7,438 bases of DNA from Deltaproteobacteria bacterium (GTDB lineage: Bacteria; Desulfobacterota_B; Binatia; Bin18): the NCBI GenBank assembly GCA_012271025.1, contig JAAXHF010000297.1, forward strand, positions 1 to 7,438. The letters run 5' to 3'. Every line of letters begins with the position of its first letter. Positions within the stretch are counted from its first letter, which is position 1. The position numbers and the translations under genes were made by a program. The notes below the pieces were generated by a model, which was given only the letters and a program-made list of their open reading frames with translations, was not told the origin of the DNA and ran no database searches. Below are positions 1 through 6,281 of this stretch, piece by piece.

Positions 1-216
1 GAAGACGGCCAGGCTTGTGGCCAGCGGCTTGGTGAGCGAGGCCAGATCAAAAACGGTCTCGGCCGTCATCGGCGCGGGCTGCGGCTCACGACACCGCAGT
101 CCGCACGCCCGACGGTAGACGACCTCGCCGGCTTGCCTCACCAGGAGCGCGGCGCCGGGGAAGACGGCTTGTCGAACTGCGCGTGTGAGCAGTCTGTCTA
201 CCGAAGAGAAATCCAC
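1..216 (-). CDS. Serine hydrolase, beta-lactamase / class C PBP family (N-terminal fragment)
   Basis: This is the first 72 codons of a gene that runs off the left edge of the window. The translation from a GTG at 216 contains FDLASLTKPLAT, with S60-L61-T62-K63 as the SxxK nucleophile motif of the beta-lactamase / penicillin-binding-protein superfamily. The preceding residues (FPGAALLVRQAGEVVYRRACG) fit the usual N-terminal strands of these enzymes (Pfam Beta-lactamase type). The GTG was chosen because GAGGAGG lies 5 nt upstream. Members are periplasmic or cytoplasmic esterases, D-amino-acid peptidases or true class C beta-lactamases. The fragment does not show which: the YxN and KTG motifs would be off-window. 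No signal peptide is visible from this start, which argues against a classical secreted AmpC. The gene follows ldcA by 106 nt on the same strand, so a role in peptidoglycan-peptide metabolism is a reasonable inference. Confidence 0.82.
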   Translation of the reverse strand, partial: MDFSSVDRLLTRAVRQAVFPGAALLVRQAGEVVYRRACGLRCREPQPAPMTAETVFDLASLTKPLATSLAVF

Positions 217-221
217 CCTCG

Positions 222-228
222 CCTCCTC
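222..228 (-). promoter_or_regulatory. Ribosome binding site of the serine hydrolase gene
   Basis: GAGGAGG read on the minus strand, 5 nt before the GTG at 216. It decides the start, because the reading frame stays open well upstream and other starts are possible. Confidence 0.7.
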
Positions 229-322
229 ACCTCTCCCGTGGTCTCGGCCTGCCCTCAAGCGTCCGGCCGCTCGCCCTCTCGTTCTTCCAGCCCAGGCAGC
301 GGTGTCGGCCGAGCGCCATACC

Positions 323-1252
323 TCAGACCACGGCCGGCTCCAGAAACCGCAACTCCTGCCGCTGTGTATCGAGACGCACCCGCGTTCCGAGCGGCAGGCC
401 AAAATTCTCCCCCCCGTGTCCGGCCGGCAGGCCAAAACCGACCGGATAGGCGGAGTCGGCAAAAATATCTGCAACAACGGCCAGCAGCGGACCCAGCTCG
501 CCCGGCTCTTCCCAACAGCGGCTCATCTCGCCGAAGATCACCCCGGCCAGCCCTTCGAGCTTGCCGGCCTGTTTGAGCTGGGTCAGCATCCGGTCCACCC
601 GGTACGGCCGCTCGCCGACATCCTCAAGAAACAGCACGCAGCCCCGTGTCTCGACCGCAAACGGCGTGCCCAGGCTCGCCGTCAGAACGGACAGACAGCC
701 GCCCAGCAAACGCCCTTCGGCCACCCCCGGCCGGATCGCCGTGGGGAAGGCCAGACGCGCTCGGCCGGTTCCGTGACTGAGTAGATCCAGCAGGTGGGAG
801 CGGGAGCCGGCCGACAGGCCGTCGGCAAACTCACCGGCCACCAGGGGACCGTGAAAGCACACCAGCCCTGCCTGTTGCACAAGGGCGTTCAGCAGCAGCG
901 TCACATCGCTATAGCCGAGAAAAATCTTCGGCCGCTGGCCCAGCATCCGAAAATCGAGCCGGGGCAGCAGACGCCCGCTTCCATAGCCGGCCCGGGAGCA
1001 GAAGATCGCTTGTACCGCGGGGTCATGGAACATGGTGGACAGCTCGTGGGCGCGCTGCGCATCGGTGCCGGCCAAAAAGCGGTGGCGGGCCAGAACATGC
1101 TCGCCGAGCCGGACGACAAAGCCCAGTTCCTCTAGGGCCTGGCAGCCGCGGCGCAGCCGTTCGGCGTCCACCCCGGCGGCCGGAGAGATGACACCGATGC
1201 AATCACCGGGCCGCAGCCGGGGCGGTTTGCGGAGGGGCTGCACGACGGACAC
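323..1252 (-). CDS. ldcA: LD-carboxypeptidase (murein tetrapeptide carboxypeptidase, peptidase S66)
   Basis: The 309-residue product matches the usual length of LdcA (about 300-310). LdcA removes the terminal D-Ala from the L,D bond of murein tetrapeptides in the cytoplasm during peptidoglycan recycling. The N-terminal region has LRPGDCIGVISPAAG, typical of the family. CSRAGYGSGRLLP (85-97) and LGYSD (112-116) follow, the latter placing the nucleophile at S115, the same number as in the Pseudomonas enzyme. FLEDVGE places the catalytic Glu at E210 and GLPAGHGGEN places the catalytic His at H279, so the full S66 Ser-Glu-His triad is present. The start is a GTG at 1252, 2 nt after the thrS stop. 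A TGA in frame at 1261-1259 rules out any longer start; a GTG at codon 4 (1243) is the alternative. No strong Shine-Dalgarno is visible, so translation is probably coupled to thrS. The downstream neighbour is a serine hydrolase, consistent with cell-wall peptide metabolism. Confidence 0.93.
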   Translation of the reverse strand: MSVVQPLRKPPRLRPGDCIGVISPAAGVDAERLRRGCQALEELGFVVRLGEHVLARHRFLAGTDAQRAHELSTMFHDPAVQAIFCSRAGYGSGRLLPRLDFRMLGQRPKIFLGYSDVTLLLNALVQQAGLVCFHGPLVAGEFADGLSAGSRSHLLDLLSHGTGRARLAFPTAIRPGVAEGRLLGGCLSVLTASLGTPFAVETRGCVLFLEDVGERPYRVDRMLTQLKQAGKLEGLAGVIFGEMSRCWEEPGELGPLLAVVADIFADSAYPVGFGLPAGHGGENFGLPLGTRVRLDTQRQELRFLEPAVV

Positions 1253-1254
1253 GC

Positions 1255-3060
1255 CTAGTCAAAGCCGCGACGGTCTTCTTCTTGCAGTCGGGCGAGAAAC
1301 TGCTCAACGCCGACCACCTCGCTCTTGCGCGAGCCTCTGGTGCGCACCGACACGGTCTGGTTGGCGACCTCTTTGCCACCGACAATCAGCAGATACGGGA
1401 TACGGTAGGGGTGGGCCTTATGAATCTTGGCCGACAGGGTCTCGGAGCTGGTGTCCAGGGTCGCCCGCAAGCCGTGGTCGACCAGGCGCCGGCACACCTC
1501 GTCGCCGTAGTCCTGAAAGCGATCACTGACCGGCAAGACCCTGGCCTGTTCGGGAGCCAGCCAGACCGGAAACTGGCCGGCGCAGTTTTCGATCAGCAGG
1601 GCCATGAACCGCTCAATCGCGCCATAGATGGCGGAGTGGATGACGACCGGCGTTTGCAGCGAGCCGTCGGCAGCGGCGTATTTCAGCTCAAAGCGTTGCG
1701 GCATCTGAAAATCGACCTGGGTGGTGGCCAGCTGCCAGGCCCGGCCCAGGGTGTCTTTGACATCGATATCGATCTTCGGCCCGTAAAAGGCTCCCCCGCC
1801 CCGGTCGATCTGGTAGGGGATCTTCTTGTCTTCGAGCAGGGTTTGGAGGGTGGTTTCGGCCATATCCCACAGGCTCTGCTCGCCCATGAAGTTGTCCGGC
1901 CGGGTTGAGAATTTGCACGAATACTCCAGATCAAAGGCGGAATAGATCCGGTCCACCATGTCGAGCAGCCGTTCGATCTCGGCCGGAACCTGCTCCTTGG
2001 CAACAAAAATATGCGTATCGTCCTGATGGAACATGCGCAGCCGGGCCAGGCCGGCCAGGGTGCCGGACAGCTCGTTGCGGTGCAGGGTGCTCTCGTCGTG
2101 GATGCGGAACGGCAGGTCGCGGTAGCTTTTGGTCTTCATCTTGAAGATGCTCATGTGGACCGGGCAGTTCATCGGCTTCAGCCCATACGCGCCGCCCTCC
2201 TGCTCTATCAAGAACATATCGTCTTTGAATTTTTCCCAGTGCCCCGAGGTCTCCCACAGGCTCTGGTGACACAGCACCGGTCCCCGCACCTCTTGATAGC
2301 CCTCGGCCTTGAGCAGCTGGCCCATACGGTCCTGCAAGAGCTTGTAGACGGTCAGGCCGTTCGGCAGCAGCACCGGAGAGCCCGGACTGAAGGGAAACAG
2401 GGCGAACAGCTCCATGTCCTGACCGATTTTCCGGTGGTCGCGTTTCTCGGCCTCCTCCAGCCGCTCGAGGTGTCCTTGCAGCTCTTCTGCGGTCTGCCAC
2501 ACGGTGCCGTAGATGCGCTGCATCTGCGCGTTGTGGGCGTCCCCGCGCCAGTAGGCGCCGGAAATCTTGAGCAGCTTGAAGTGGGGCAGCTGTCCGGTGT
2601 GTTGGACGTGCGGACCGCGGCACAGGTCGACAAAATCGCCCTGTTTATAGATCGAGCAGTCCTCCAGCCCCAGGTCACGCATGATCTCCAGCTTGAAGGT
2701 CTGGCCGCGCTGACCGAAATAGTCCTCAGCCTCCTGGCGCGACCAGTTCTCATGCACAAAGGCATGATCGGCCGCAATGTTCTCCCGCATCCGCTCTTCG
2801 ATCCGGGCCAGATCCTCGTCGGACAAGGGCTGAGGCGTTTCAATATCGTAATAGAAGCCGTTTTCAACGGCCGGCCCGACTCCCAACCGGCTGGACGGAA
2901 ACAGCTCCAACACGGCCTGGGCCAGCACATGGGCGCAGGAGTGGCGCAGGCAGTGCAGCGCATAGTCCTGGTCGCTGGCAAAATCTTTACGCTGGAGTTC
3001 GTGAGACTCGGTTTGGAGGCTGGGCGGACTCTCAGGGATGTCGTTTTTTGCTTCGTTCAT
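1255..3060 (-). CDS. thrS: Threonyl-tRNA synthetase lacking the TGS domain
   Basis: This class II synthetase charges tRNA-Thr with threonine in the cytoplasm. The 601 residues are about 40 fewer than E. coli ThrRS (642), and the loss is at the N-terminus. After a polar segment of about 30 residues the protein goes directly into the editing domain, with HSCAH (H40, H44) and CRGPH (C147, H151). The catalytic domain (about 215-500) carries the three zinc ligands: C299 in KPMNCP, H350 in QDDTHIF and H475 in VVIHSAI. Motif 2 is around HRNELSG (327-333), GGGAFYGPKI is at 421-430, and motif 3 is around GAIERFMALLIE. The anticodon-binding domain (about 505-601) includes PYLLIVGGKEV. Several normally invariant spots differ, such as V301 where most family members have Gly (KPMNCPG). 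The ATG at 3060 has no clear Shine-Dalgarno. The frame is open upstream, but that stretch shows no TGS-like sequence and runs into the neighbouring gene. The gene sits 2 nt from ldcA, not next to infC-rpmI-rplT as is common. Identity is certain; the exact start is less so. Confidence 0.96.
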   Translation of the reverse strand: MNEAKNDIPESPPSLQTESHELQRKDFASDQDYALHCLRHSCAHVLAQAVLELFPSSRLGVGPAVENGFYYDIETPQPLSDEDLARIEERMRENIAADHAFVHENWSRQEAEDYFGQRGQTFKLEIMRDLGLEDCSIYKQGDFVDLCRGPHVQHTGQLPHFKLLKISGAYWRGDAHNAQMQRIYGTVWQTAEELQGHLERLEEAEKRDHRKIGQDMELFALFPFSPGSPVLLPNGLTVYKLLQDRMGQLLKAEGYQEVRGPVLCHQSLWETSGHWEKFKDDMFLIEQEGGAYGLKPMNCPVHMSIFKMKTKSYRDLPFRIHDESTLHRNELSGTLAGLARLRMFHQDDTHIFVAKEQVPAEIERLLDMVDRIYSAFDLEYSCKFSTRPDNFMGEQSLWDMAETTLQTLLEDKKIPYQIDRGGGAFYGPKIDIDVKDTLGRAWQLATTQVDFQMPQRFELKYAAADGSLQTPVVIHSAIYGAIERFMALLIENCAGQFPVWLAPEQARVLPVSDRFQDYGDEVCRRLVDHGLRATLDTSSETLSAKIHKAHPYRIPYLLIVGGKEVANQTVSVRTRGSRKSEVVGVEQFLARLQEEDRRGFD

Positions 3061-3114
3061 GGGCGTGTGTTGGTGCTGAGCTAGAGTGTGTGGAGGGCGC
3101 TTGGTCAGTTCGTC

Positions 3115-3143
3115 AGCGTATGGGAAAAAAAGCCGACGATCAA
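3115..3143 (-). promoter_or_regulatory. Possible sigma70-type promoter upstream of thrS
   Basis: On the minus strand, TTGATC (3143-3138) and TACGCT (3120-3115) are separated by exactly 17 bp, inside the 92 bp gap between the secreted-protein gene and thrS. The -35 matches the consensus at 4 of 6 positions and the -10 at 3 of 6, so this is a weak prediction. The spacer contains a T7 run, with no hairpin directly before it that would make it a terminator. The rest of the gap shows no T-box or other recognisable leader. Confidence 0.22.
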
Positions 3144-3152
3144 GACAGCGCC

Positions 3153-4160
3153 TCAGAACTGTACGCTGAATCCCTCGCGCTCCTGGCGTTCCTGCTCGGT
3201 CAGAAAACCGCGCGCACCCGTATACACCCCGGACGGATAGAACAGATAGCCCTCGACATAACCGCCGGGCGGCAGCGTCTGGTTGGCCAGAGGCGGCTGG
3301 GGCAGGGTGTGCTCGGACGGGGCGGCCGGCTTGACCCGCCGTCCCGAATCGGCCAGCAGCACGATGTTGTCGGTTTCCAGAACATAGGCGCTGGTGGTTG
3401 AGTTGAAAAGCGTAATGCGGACAGGAAGAAGGGCGGTCAGACTGTCGCCAAACTGGCGTTTAATATCTGCCGGGATCATGGGCACAATGCCGATCTGGAC
3501 CTGATCCATGTTGGCGACCTGGGTCTGGTGGTAGGCAGATTGGCGGTAGGCAAACTCGTCCACCACCGCCCGAAACATGGCGTAAAAGCCGCGCTGGAAG
3601 TCCGAAAAGGCGTCATAGAAGCCAGCATCGGCAGCCATCAGCGGGCTCTCGGAACTGGTATCGATGATAACCCGGTTGCGCTCCACCTCGCAGGTGATGA
3701 TCAGCTCCAGCGGCTCCTGCTCGGGCTTCTCGCCCCGAATCCGACCCCTCCCGCCCAGGGCTGCGGGCTGATAGGTCGTCACCGCATAGCCGGTCTTTTC
3801 AACCGCCTTGCGCATGATCCGGTTGGCCTGCTCACACGGCGGAATAGCGGCCCGAGGGACGAGTTGGACACCGTCGGCCGTACACGAGATGGCAACCGAC
3901 ACCGGCTCCGGCTCTCCCCAGAAGCCCATCCGCTGGGCGCTGATCGTGCTCCCCGTGTCGGTCGCCGGAGGGCCGTCGGCCACCTTGTAGTACAGCCGTT
4001 CGAGCGCCCGACGGGTGATCCGGTGCGCCTCCTCACAGCCCATCTTGGTTTCGGTGATATCGTACTCTGTGGTCTGTTCCGCAGCGGTGGCCAGTCCGCC
4101 GCTGGCGACCGCCAAGACCAGACCGGCCATACCGACCAGGCTTCGAACCGCTGTGTGCAT
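3153..4160 (-). CDS. Secreted protein of unknown function with a duplicated N-terminal domain
   Basis: I do not recognise a named family for this 335-residue protein. It begins with a clear Sec signal peptide: a hydrophobic core MAGLVLAVASGGLA, then ATAA|EQ with cleavage near residue 26-27 and no lipobox Cys, so it is probably periplasmic or exported. The mature N-terminal half is an internal duplication. Residues 41-103 and 108-168 both start with a helix of the pattern CExAxRIxRxAxE (10 of 19 positions identical) and end in a strand ExEPxxxxIxC. Each copy therefore holds one Cys pair (C42/C93 and C109/C157), the only cysteines in the protein and likely disulfides. Residues about 175-215 are aromatic and helical. 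From about 220 to the end is a beta-rich region with LLPVRITLFN and LPPGGYVEGYLFYP, resembling Ig-like DUF4352-type extracellular domains. The ATG is preceded by GGGGGAG at 4170-4164. It is divergent from htpG and lies 92 nt upstream of thrS on the same strand. It is a real gene: it has a coherent signal peptide, repeats and strands, which the overlapping antisense frames lack. Confidence 0.85.
   Translation of the reverse strand: MHTAVRSLVGMAGLVLAVASGGLATAAEQTTEYDITETKMGCEEAHRITRRALERLYYKVADGPPATDTGSTISAQRMGFWGEPEPVSVAISCTADGVQLVPRAAIPPCEQANRIMRKAVEKTGYAVTTYQPAALGGRGRIRGEKPEQEPLELIITCEVERNRVIIDTSSESPLMAADAGFYDAFSDFQRGFYAMFRAVVDEFAYRQSAYHQTQVANMDQVQIGIVPMIPADIKRQFGDSLTALLPVRITLFNSTTSAYVLETDNIVLLADSGRRVKPAAPSEHTLPQPPLANQTLPPGGYVEGYLFYPSGVYTGARGFLTEQERQEREGFSVQF
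3657..3839 (-). repeat. Protein-level repeat copy 2 in the secreted protein
   Basis: Codons 108-168 encode the second copy, beginning PCEQANRIMRKAVE and ending around EQEPLELIITC. The Cys residues (C109 and C157) are 48 apart. The two copies are related in protein sequence and predicted order of structure, but clearly diverged. Confidence 0.7.
3852..4040 (-). repeat. Protein-level repeat copy 1 in the secreted protein
   Basis: Codons 41-103 encode the first copy of a domain of about 60 residues, beginning GCEEAHRITRRALE and ending around EPEPVSVAISC. The Cys residues (C42 and C93) are 51 apart. Compare it with the second copy at 3657-3839. Confidence 0.7.
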
Positions 4161-4176
4161 TGGCTCCCCCTTTTTT

Positions 4177-4200
4177 GCTCGCTCTTCTGCTCACTCTTCT
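4177..4200. repeat. Tandem 12 bp direct repeat in the 5' leader of the secreted-protein gene
   Basis: GCTCGCTCTTCT (4177-4188) is followed directly by GCTCACTCTTCT (4189-4200), with one mismatch. On the minus strand it forms a purine-rich leader just upstream of the ribosome binding site of the secreted-protein gene. It could be a binding site for a protein or simple slippage; nothing else identifies it. Confidence 0.55.
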
Positions 4201-4210
4201 TGCAACATGC

Positions 4211-4225
4211 CCTGCTCATAGCAGG
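4211..4225. promoter_or_regulatory. Perfect palindrome, candidate operator
   Basis: CCTGCT-CAT-AGCAGG is a perfect 6 bp inverted repeat with a 3 bp centre, in the middle of the divergent promoter region. No T-run follows on either strand, so a terminator is unlikely. Its symmetry and position would suit a dimeric regulator acting on one or both genes. The regulator is unknown. Confidence 0.35.
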
Positions 4226-4252
4226 AAGTGGCCCCGGGAAGAAAGCGCGCGA

Positions 4253-4280
4253 TTGACGTGAGCCCAGGAATGATTATTCA
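4253..4280 (+). promoter_or_regulatory. Possible sigma70-type promoter of htpG
   Basis: TTGACG at 4253-4258 matches the -35 consensus at 5 of 6 positions. The best-spaced -10 candidate is TATTCA at 4275-4280 (16 bp spacer), which matches only at its first three positions. It would give a leader of about 30 nt ahead of the GTG at 4319. Confidence 0.28.
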
Positions 4281-4303
4281 AGCAGGAACAGCCCGGTAGC
4301 GCA

Positions 4304-4310
4304 AAGGAGG
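4304..4310 (+). promoter_or_regulatory. Ribosome binding site of htpG
   Basis: AAGGAGG, 8 nt before the GTG at 4319. This strong site decides that GTG as the start, and the protein then begins where HtpG proteins normally do. Confidence 0.85.
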
Positions 4311-4318
4311 CAGACACC

Positions 4319-6271
4319 GTGGAAGCTCAGGCCGAAACCTATCGCTTTGAGGCGGAAACCACCCAGCTCCTCAAGCTCATGATCCATTCCCTGTATACCG
4401 ACAAGGAAATCTTTCTGCGCGAACTCATCTCAAACGCCTCGGACGCGATCGACCGCCTGCGTTTCGAAGCCCTGACCCAGCCGGAGTTGGTGGCCGAAAA
4501 CCACACACCCGAAATCCGGATCGAGGTCGATAGCGACGCACGCCGCCTGACCCTCCACGACAACGGCATCGGCATGAGCCGTGAGGAACTCATCGCCAAC
4601 ATCGGCACCATCGCCCAGTCCGGCACCCGCAGCCTGCTCGATCAGGCCAGGGCCGAGGGGCAATCCGAGCAAGCCCTGGCCGAGCTGATCGGGCGCTTCG
4701 GGGTGGGGTTTTATTCGGCCTTCATGGTCGCCGACCGGGTGCGCCTGATCACCCGCCGGGCCGGCCAGGACAGCGCCACCGCCTGGGAATCGAGTGGCGA
4801 CGGGGAATATCGCCTCAGCCCGGCCCAGCGCGCCCAGCACGGCACCTCAATCAGCCTCGACCTCAAGCCCGCCGACCCAGAGAACGGCCTCGACGACTTC
4901 ACCCAGCAGTGGACGCTCAGCAGTATCGTCAAACGCCACTCCGACTTCGTGTCCTACCCGATCACAATGAAGCAGGAGCGTCACGAGCCGGAACGCGACG
5001 CGGACGGCACGCCCAAAGAGGACGGCTCTACCCGCGTGGTTGTTGAGGATACGACCCTCAATTCCATGAAGCCGATCTGGACCCGGCCGCAGTCAGAGGT
5101 AAGCGAGGAAGAGTACGGCCAGTTCTACACCCATGTCGCCCACGACTGGAACCCGCCGCTGAAGACCCTGACCTTCCGCGCCGAGGGGCGTTTTGAATTC
5201 CAGGCGCTGGTCTTTGTGCCGTCCCAGGCGCCGTTCGATCTGTACTACCACACCGCCCCGTTTGGCCTGCAACTGTACGCCCAACAGGTGATGATCATGG
5301 AGCGCTGCGAGGACTTGCTGCCGCGCTATCTGCGCTTCCTGAGAGGCGTGGTTGACTCGGCCGACCTGCCGCTCAATATCTCGCGCCAGCGGCTTCAGCA
5401 GGATCGCCATATCAGCCAGATCCGCCAGTGGCTGAGCAAACGGGTGCTGGACGCCCTGACCGACCTGGCCGACAAAGACAGCGATGCCTTCACCACGGTG
5501 TGGGAGCAGTTCGGCCGCACGCTCAAAGAGGGCGTGAGTGCAGATCCCGAGAACAAGGACCGCCTGCTGCCGTTGCTGCGTTTCCCGTCCTCGCACGACC
5601 CGGAAAAGCTGACCAGCCTCAAGGACTATGTCGAGCGCATGCGGACCGAGCAGACCGCCATCTACTATCTGACCGGGGAGTCGCGCCGCAGCGTCGAAAA
5701 CTCGCCCCACCTCGAGGCGTTCAAGGACAAGGGGTATGAGGTCTTGTACCTGGTCGATCCGGTGGATGAGCTGGTCGTACAGGCGGTGACTGAGTTCGAG
5801 GGCAAAACCTTGCAGTCGGTCGGCAAAGGCACGGTCCAGCTGGGCAGCGAAAGCGAGCGGCAAGAGGCCGAAAAGGCCCTCAAAGAGCAGGCCCAGGACT
5901 ATGCCGGACTGCTCGAAGCCCTCCATAAGGAACTCGACGAGCAGGTCAAGGAAGTCCGGCTGTCGACCCGCCTGACCAGCTCGCCGGTGTGCCTGGTCGG
6001 CGCCGAGCACGACCATAGCCCGCAGCTCGAACGGCTCTTGGCCCAGACCCAGACCGACCTGCCCAAACAAAAGCGGATCATGGAGTTAAACCCCAGCCAT
6101 CCGATTCTGAGCAAGCTCTACGAGCGGTATCAGCACGACAGCCAGGATGCTGCGCTCGGCGAGTACGCCCAGCTGTTGTTCGGCTATGGCCTGTTAGCCG
6201 AGGGCTCGGAACTGCCCGATCCGGCGGCCTTTAACCGACGCGTTGCGGATCTGATGGTCCGCAGCCTGTAG
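4319..6271 (+). CDS. htpG: Molecular chaperone HtpG (Hsp90 family)
   Basis: This 650-residue cytosolic ATP-dependent chaperone is slightly longer than E. coli HtpG (624). The N-terminal GHKL ATPase domain (1 to about 215) has RELISNASDAIDRLRF with catalytic E35 and Mg-binding N39. It also has DNGIGM with ATP-contacting D81, the lid segment NIGTIAQSGT, and IGRFGVGFYSAFMVADRV. A charged linker (about 217-248) precedes the middle domain, which has KPIWTRP, APFDLYY and DLPLNISRQRLQQ; R356 corresponds to the conserved Arg that contacts the ATP gamma-phosphate. The C-terminal dimerisation domain contains the bacterial ELNPSHPILSKL motif (589-600). No key residue is missing. The start is a GTG with an ideal AAGGAGG. 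It is followed after 10 nt by ispF in what looks like an operon. Hsp90-family genes are usually heat-inducible, but no heat-shock promoter or CIRCE is evident here. Confidence 0.98.
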   Translation: MEAQAETYRFEAETTQLLKLMIHSLYTDKEIFLRELISNASDAIDRLRFEALTQPELVAENHTPEIRIEVDSDARRLTLHDNGIGMSREELIANIGTIAQSGTRSLLDQARAEGQSEQALAELIGRFGVGFYSAFMVADRVRLITRRAGQDSATAWESSGDGEYRLSPAQRAQHGTSISLDLKPADPENGLDDFTQQWTLSSIVKRHSDFVSYPITMKQERHEPERDADGTPKEDGSTRVVVEDTTLNSMKPIWTRPQSEVSEEEYGQFYTHVAHDWNPPLKTLTFRAEGRFEFQALVFVPSQAPFDLYYHTAPFGLQLYAQQVMIMERCEDLLPRYLRFLRGVVDSADLPLNISRQRLQQDRHISQIRQWLSKRVLDALTDLADKDSDAFTTVWEQFGRTLKEGVSADPENKDRLLPLLRFPSSHDPEKLTSLKDYVERMRTEQTAIYYLTGESRRSVENSPHLEAFKDKGYEVLYLVDPVDELVVQAVTEFEGKTLQSVGKGTVQLGSESERQEAEKALKEQAQDYAGLLEALHKELDEQVKEVRLSTRLTSSPVCLVGAEHDHSPQLERLLAQTQTDLPKQKRIMELNPSHPILSKLYERYQHDSQDAALGEYAQLLFGYGLLAEGSELPDPAAFNRRVADLMVRSL

Positions 6272-6275
6272 GAGG
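6270..6275 (+). promoter_or_regulatory. Ribosome binding site of ispF overlapping the htpG stop
   Basis: AGGAGG begins on the last two bases of the htpG TAG stop and lies 6 nt before the GTG at 6282. This arrangement suggests translational coupling and supports a single htpG-ispF transcript. Confidence 0.8.
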
Positions 6276-6281
6276 CGTGGC

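Larger units (their letters stand above)
4161..4318. promoter_or_regulatory. Divergent intergenic region between the secreted-protein gene and htpG
   Basis: These 158 bp must carry the promoters for both divergent genes. They hold a tandem 12 bp repeat (4177-4200), a perfect palindrome (4211-4225), a TTGACG -35-like box (4253-4258) and the htpG Shine-Dalgarno (4304-4310). I see no CIRCE element and no convincing sigma32 promoter pair for htpG. Confidence 0.6.

Noticed and set aside
227..319. A small minus-strand ORF (ATG at 319, about 30 residues) in the gap between ldcA and the serine hydrolase
   Set aside because: It is Arg-rich, has no Shine-Dalgarno and no recognisable motif. Its stop falls in the ribosome binding site of the next gene, which could suggest a leader peptide, but nothing else supports that.
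1282..1908. A 208-codon plus-strand frame opposite the 3' part of thrS
   Set aside because: Antisense shadow of the catalytic and anticodon-binding regions of ThrRS.
2011..3084. A 357-codon plus-strand open frame antisense to thrS
   Set aside because: It lies wholly opposite an unambiguous ThrRS gene, shows no recognisable motif, and is expected from codon bias in GC-rich DNA.
3121..3170. A Rho-independent terminator at the T7 run after the secreted-protein gene
   Set aside because: The nearest inverted repeat (CAGCG/CGCTG) has a 5 bp stem with a 13 nt loop and lies about 14 nt before the T-run, which is not a canonical arrangement.
3528..4256. A 242-codon plus-strand open frame opposite the secreted-protein gene, running into the intergenic region
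   Set aside because: The minus strand has a signal peptide, an internal repeat and a good ribosome binding site. The plus-strand product is His/Arg/Gly-rich with no sign of a fold.
4161..4318. CIRCE element or sigma32 heat-shock promoter for htpG
   Set aside because: No TTAGCACTC/GAGTGCTAA inverted repeat and no CTTGAA with a properly spaced CCCCAT on the plus strand.
5093..6070. A 325-codon minus-strand open frame antisense to htpG
   Set aside because: Mirror frame of a conserved HtpG region; composition rich in Leu, Gln and Gly with no domain signature, and no ribosome binding site of note.
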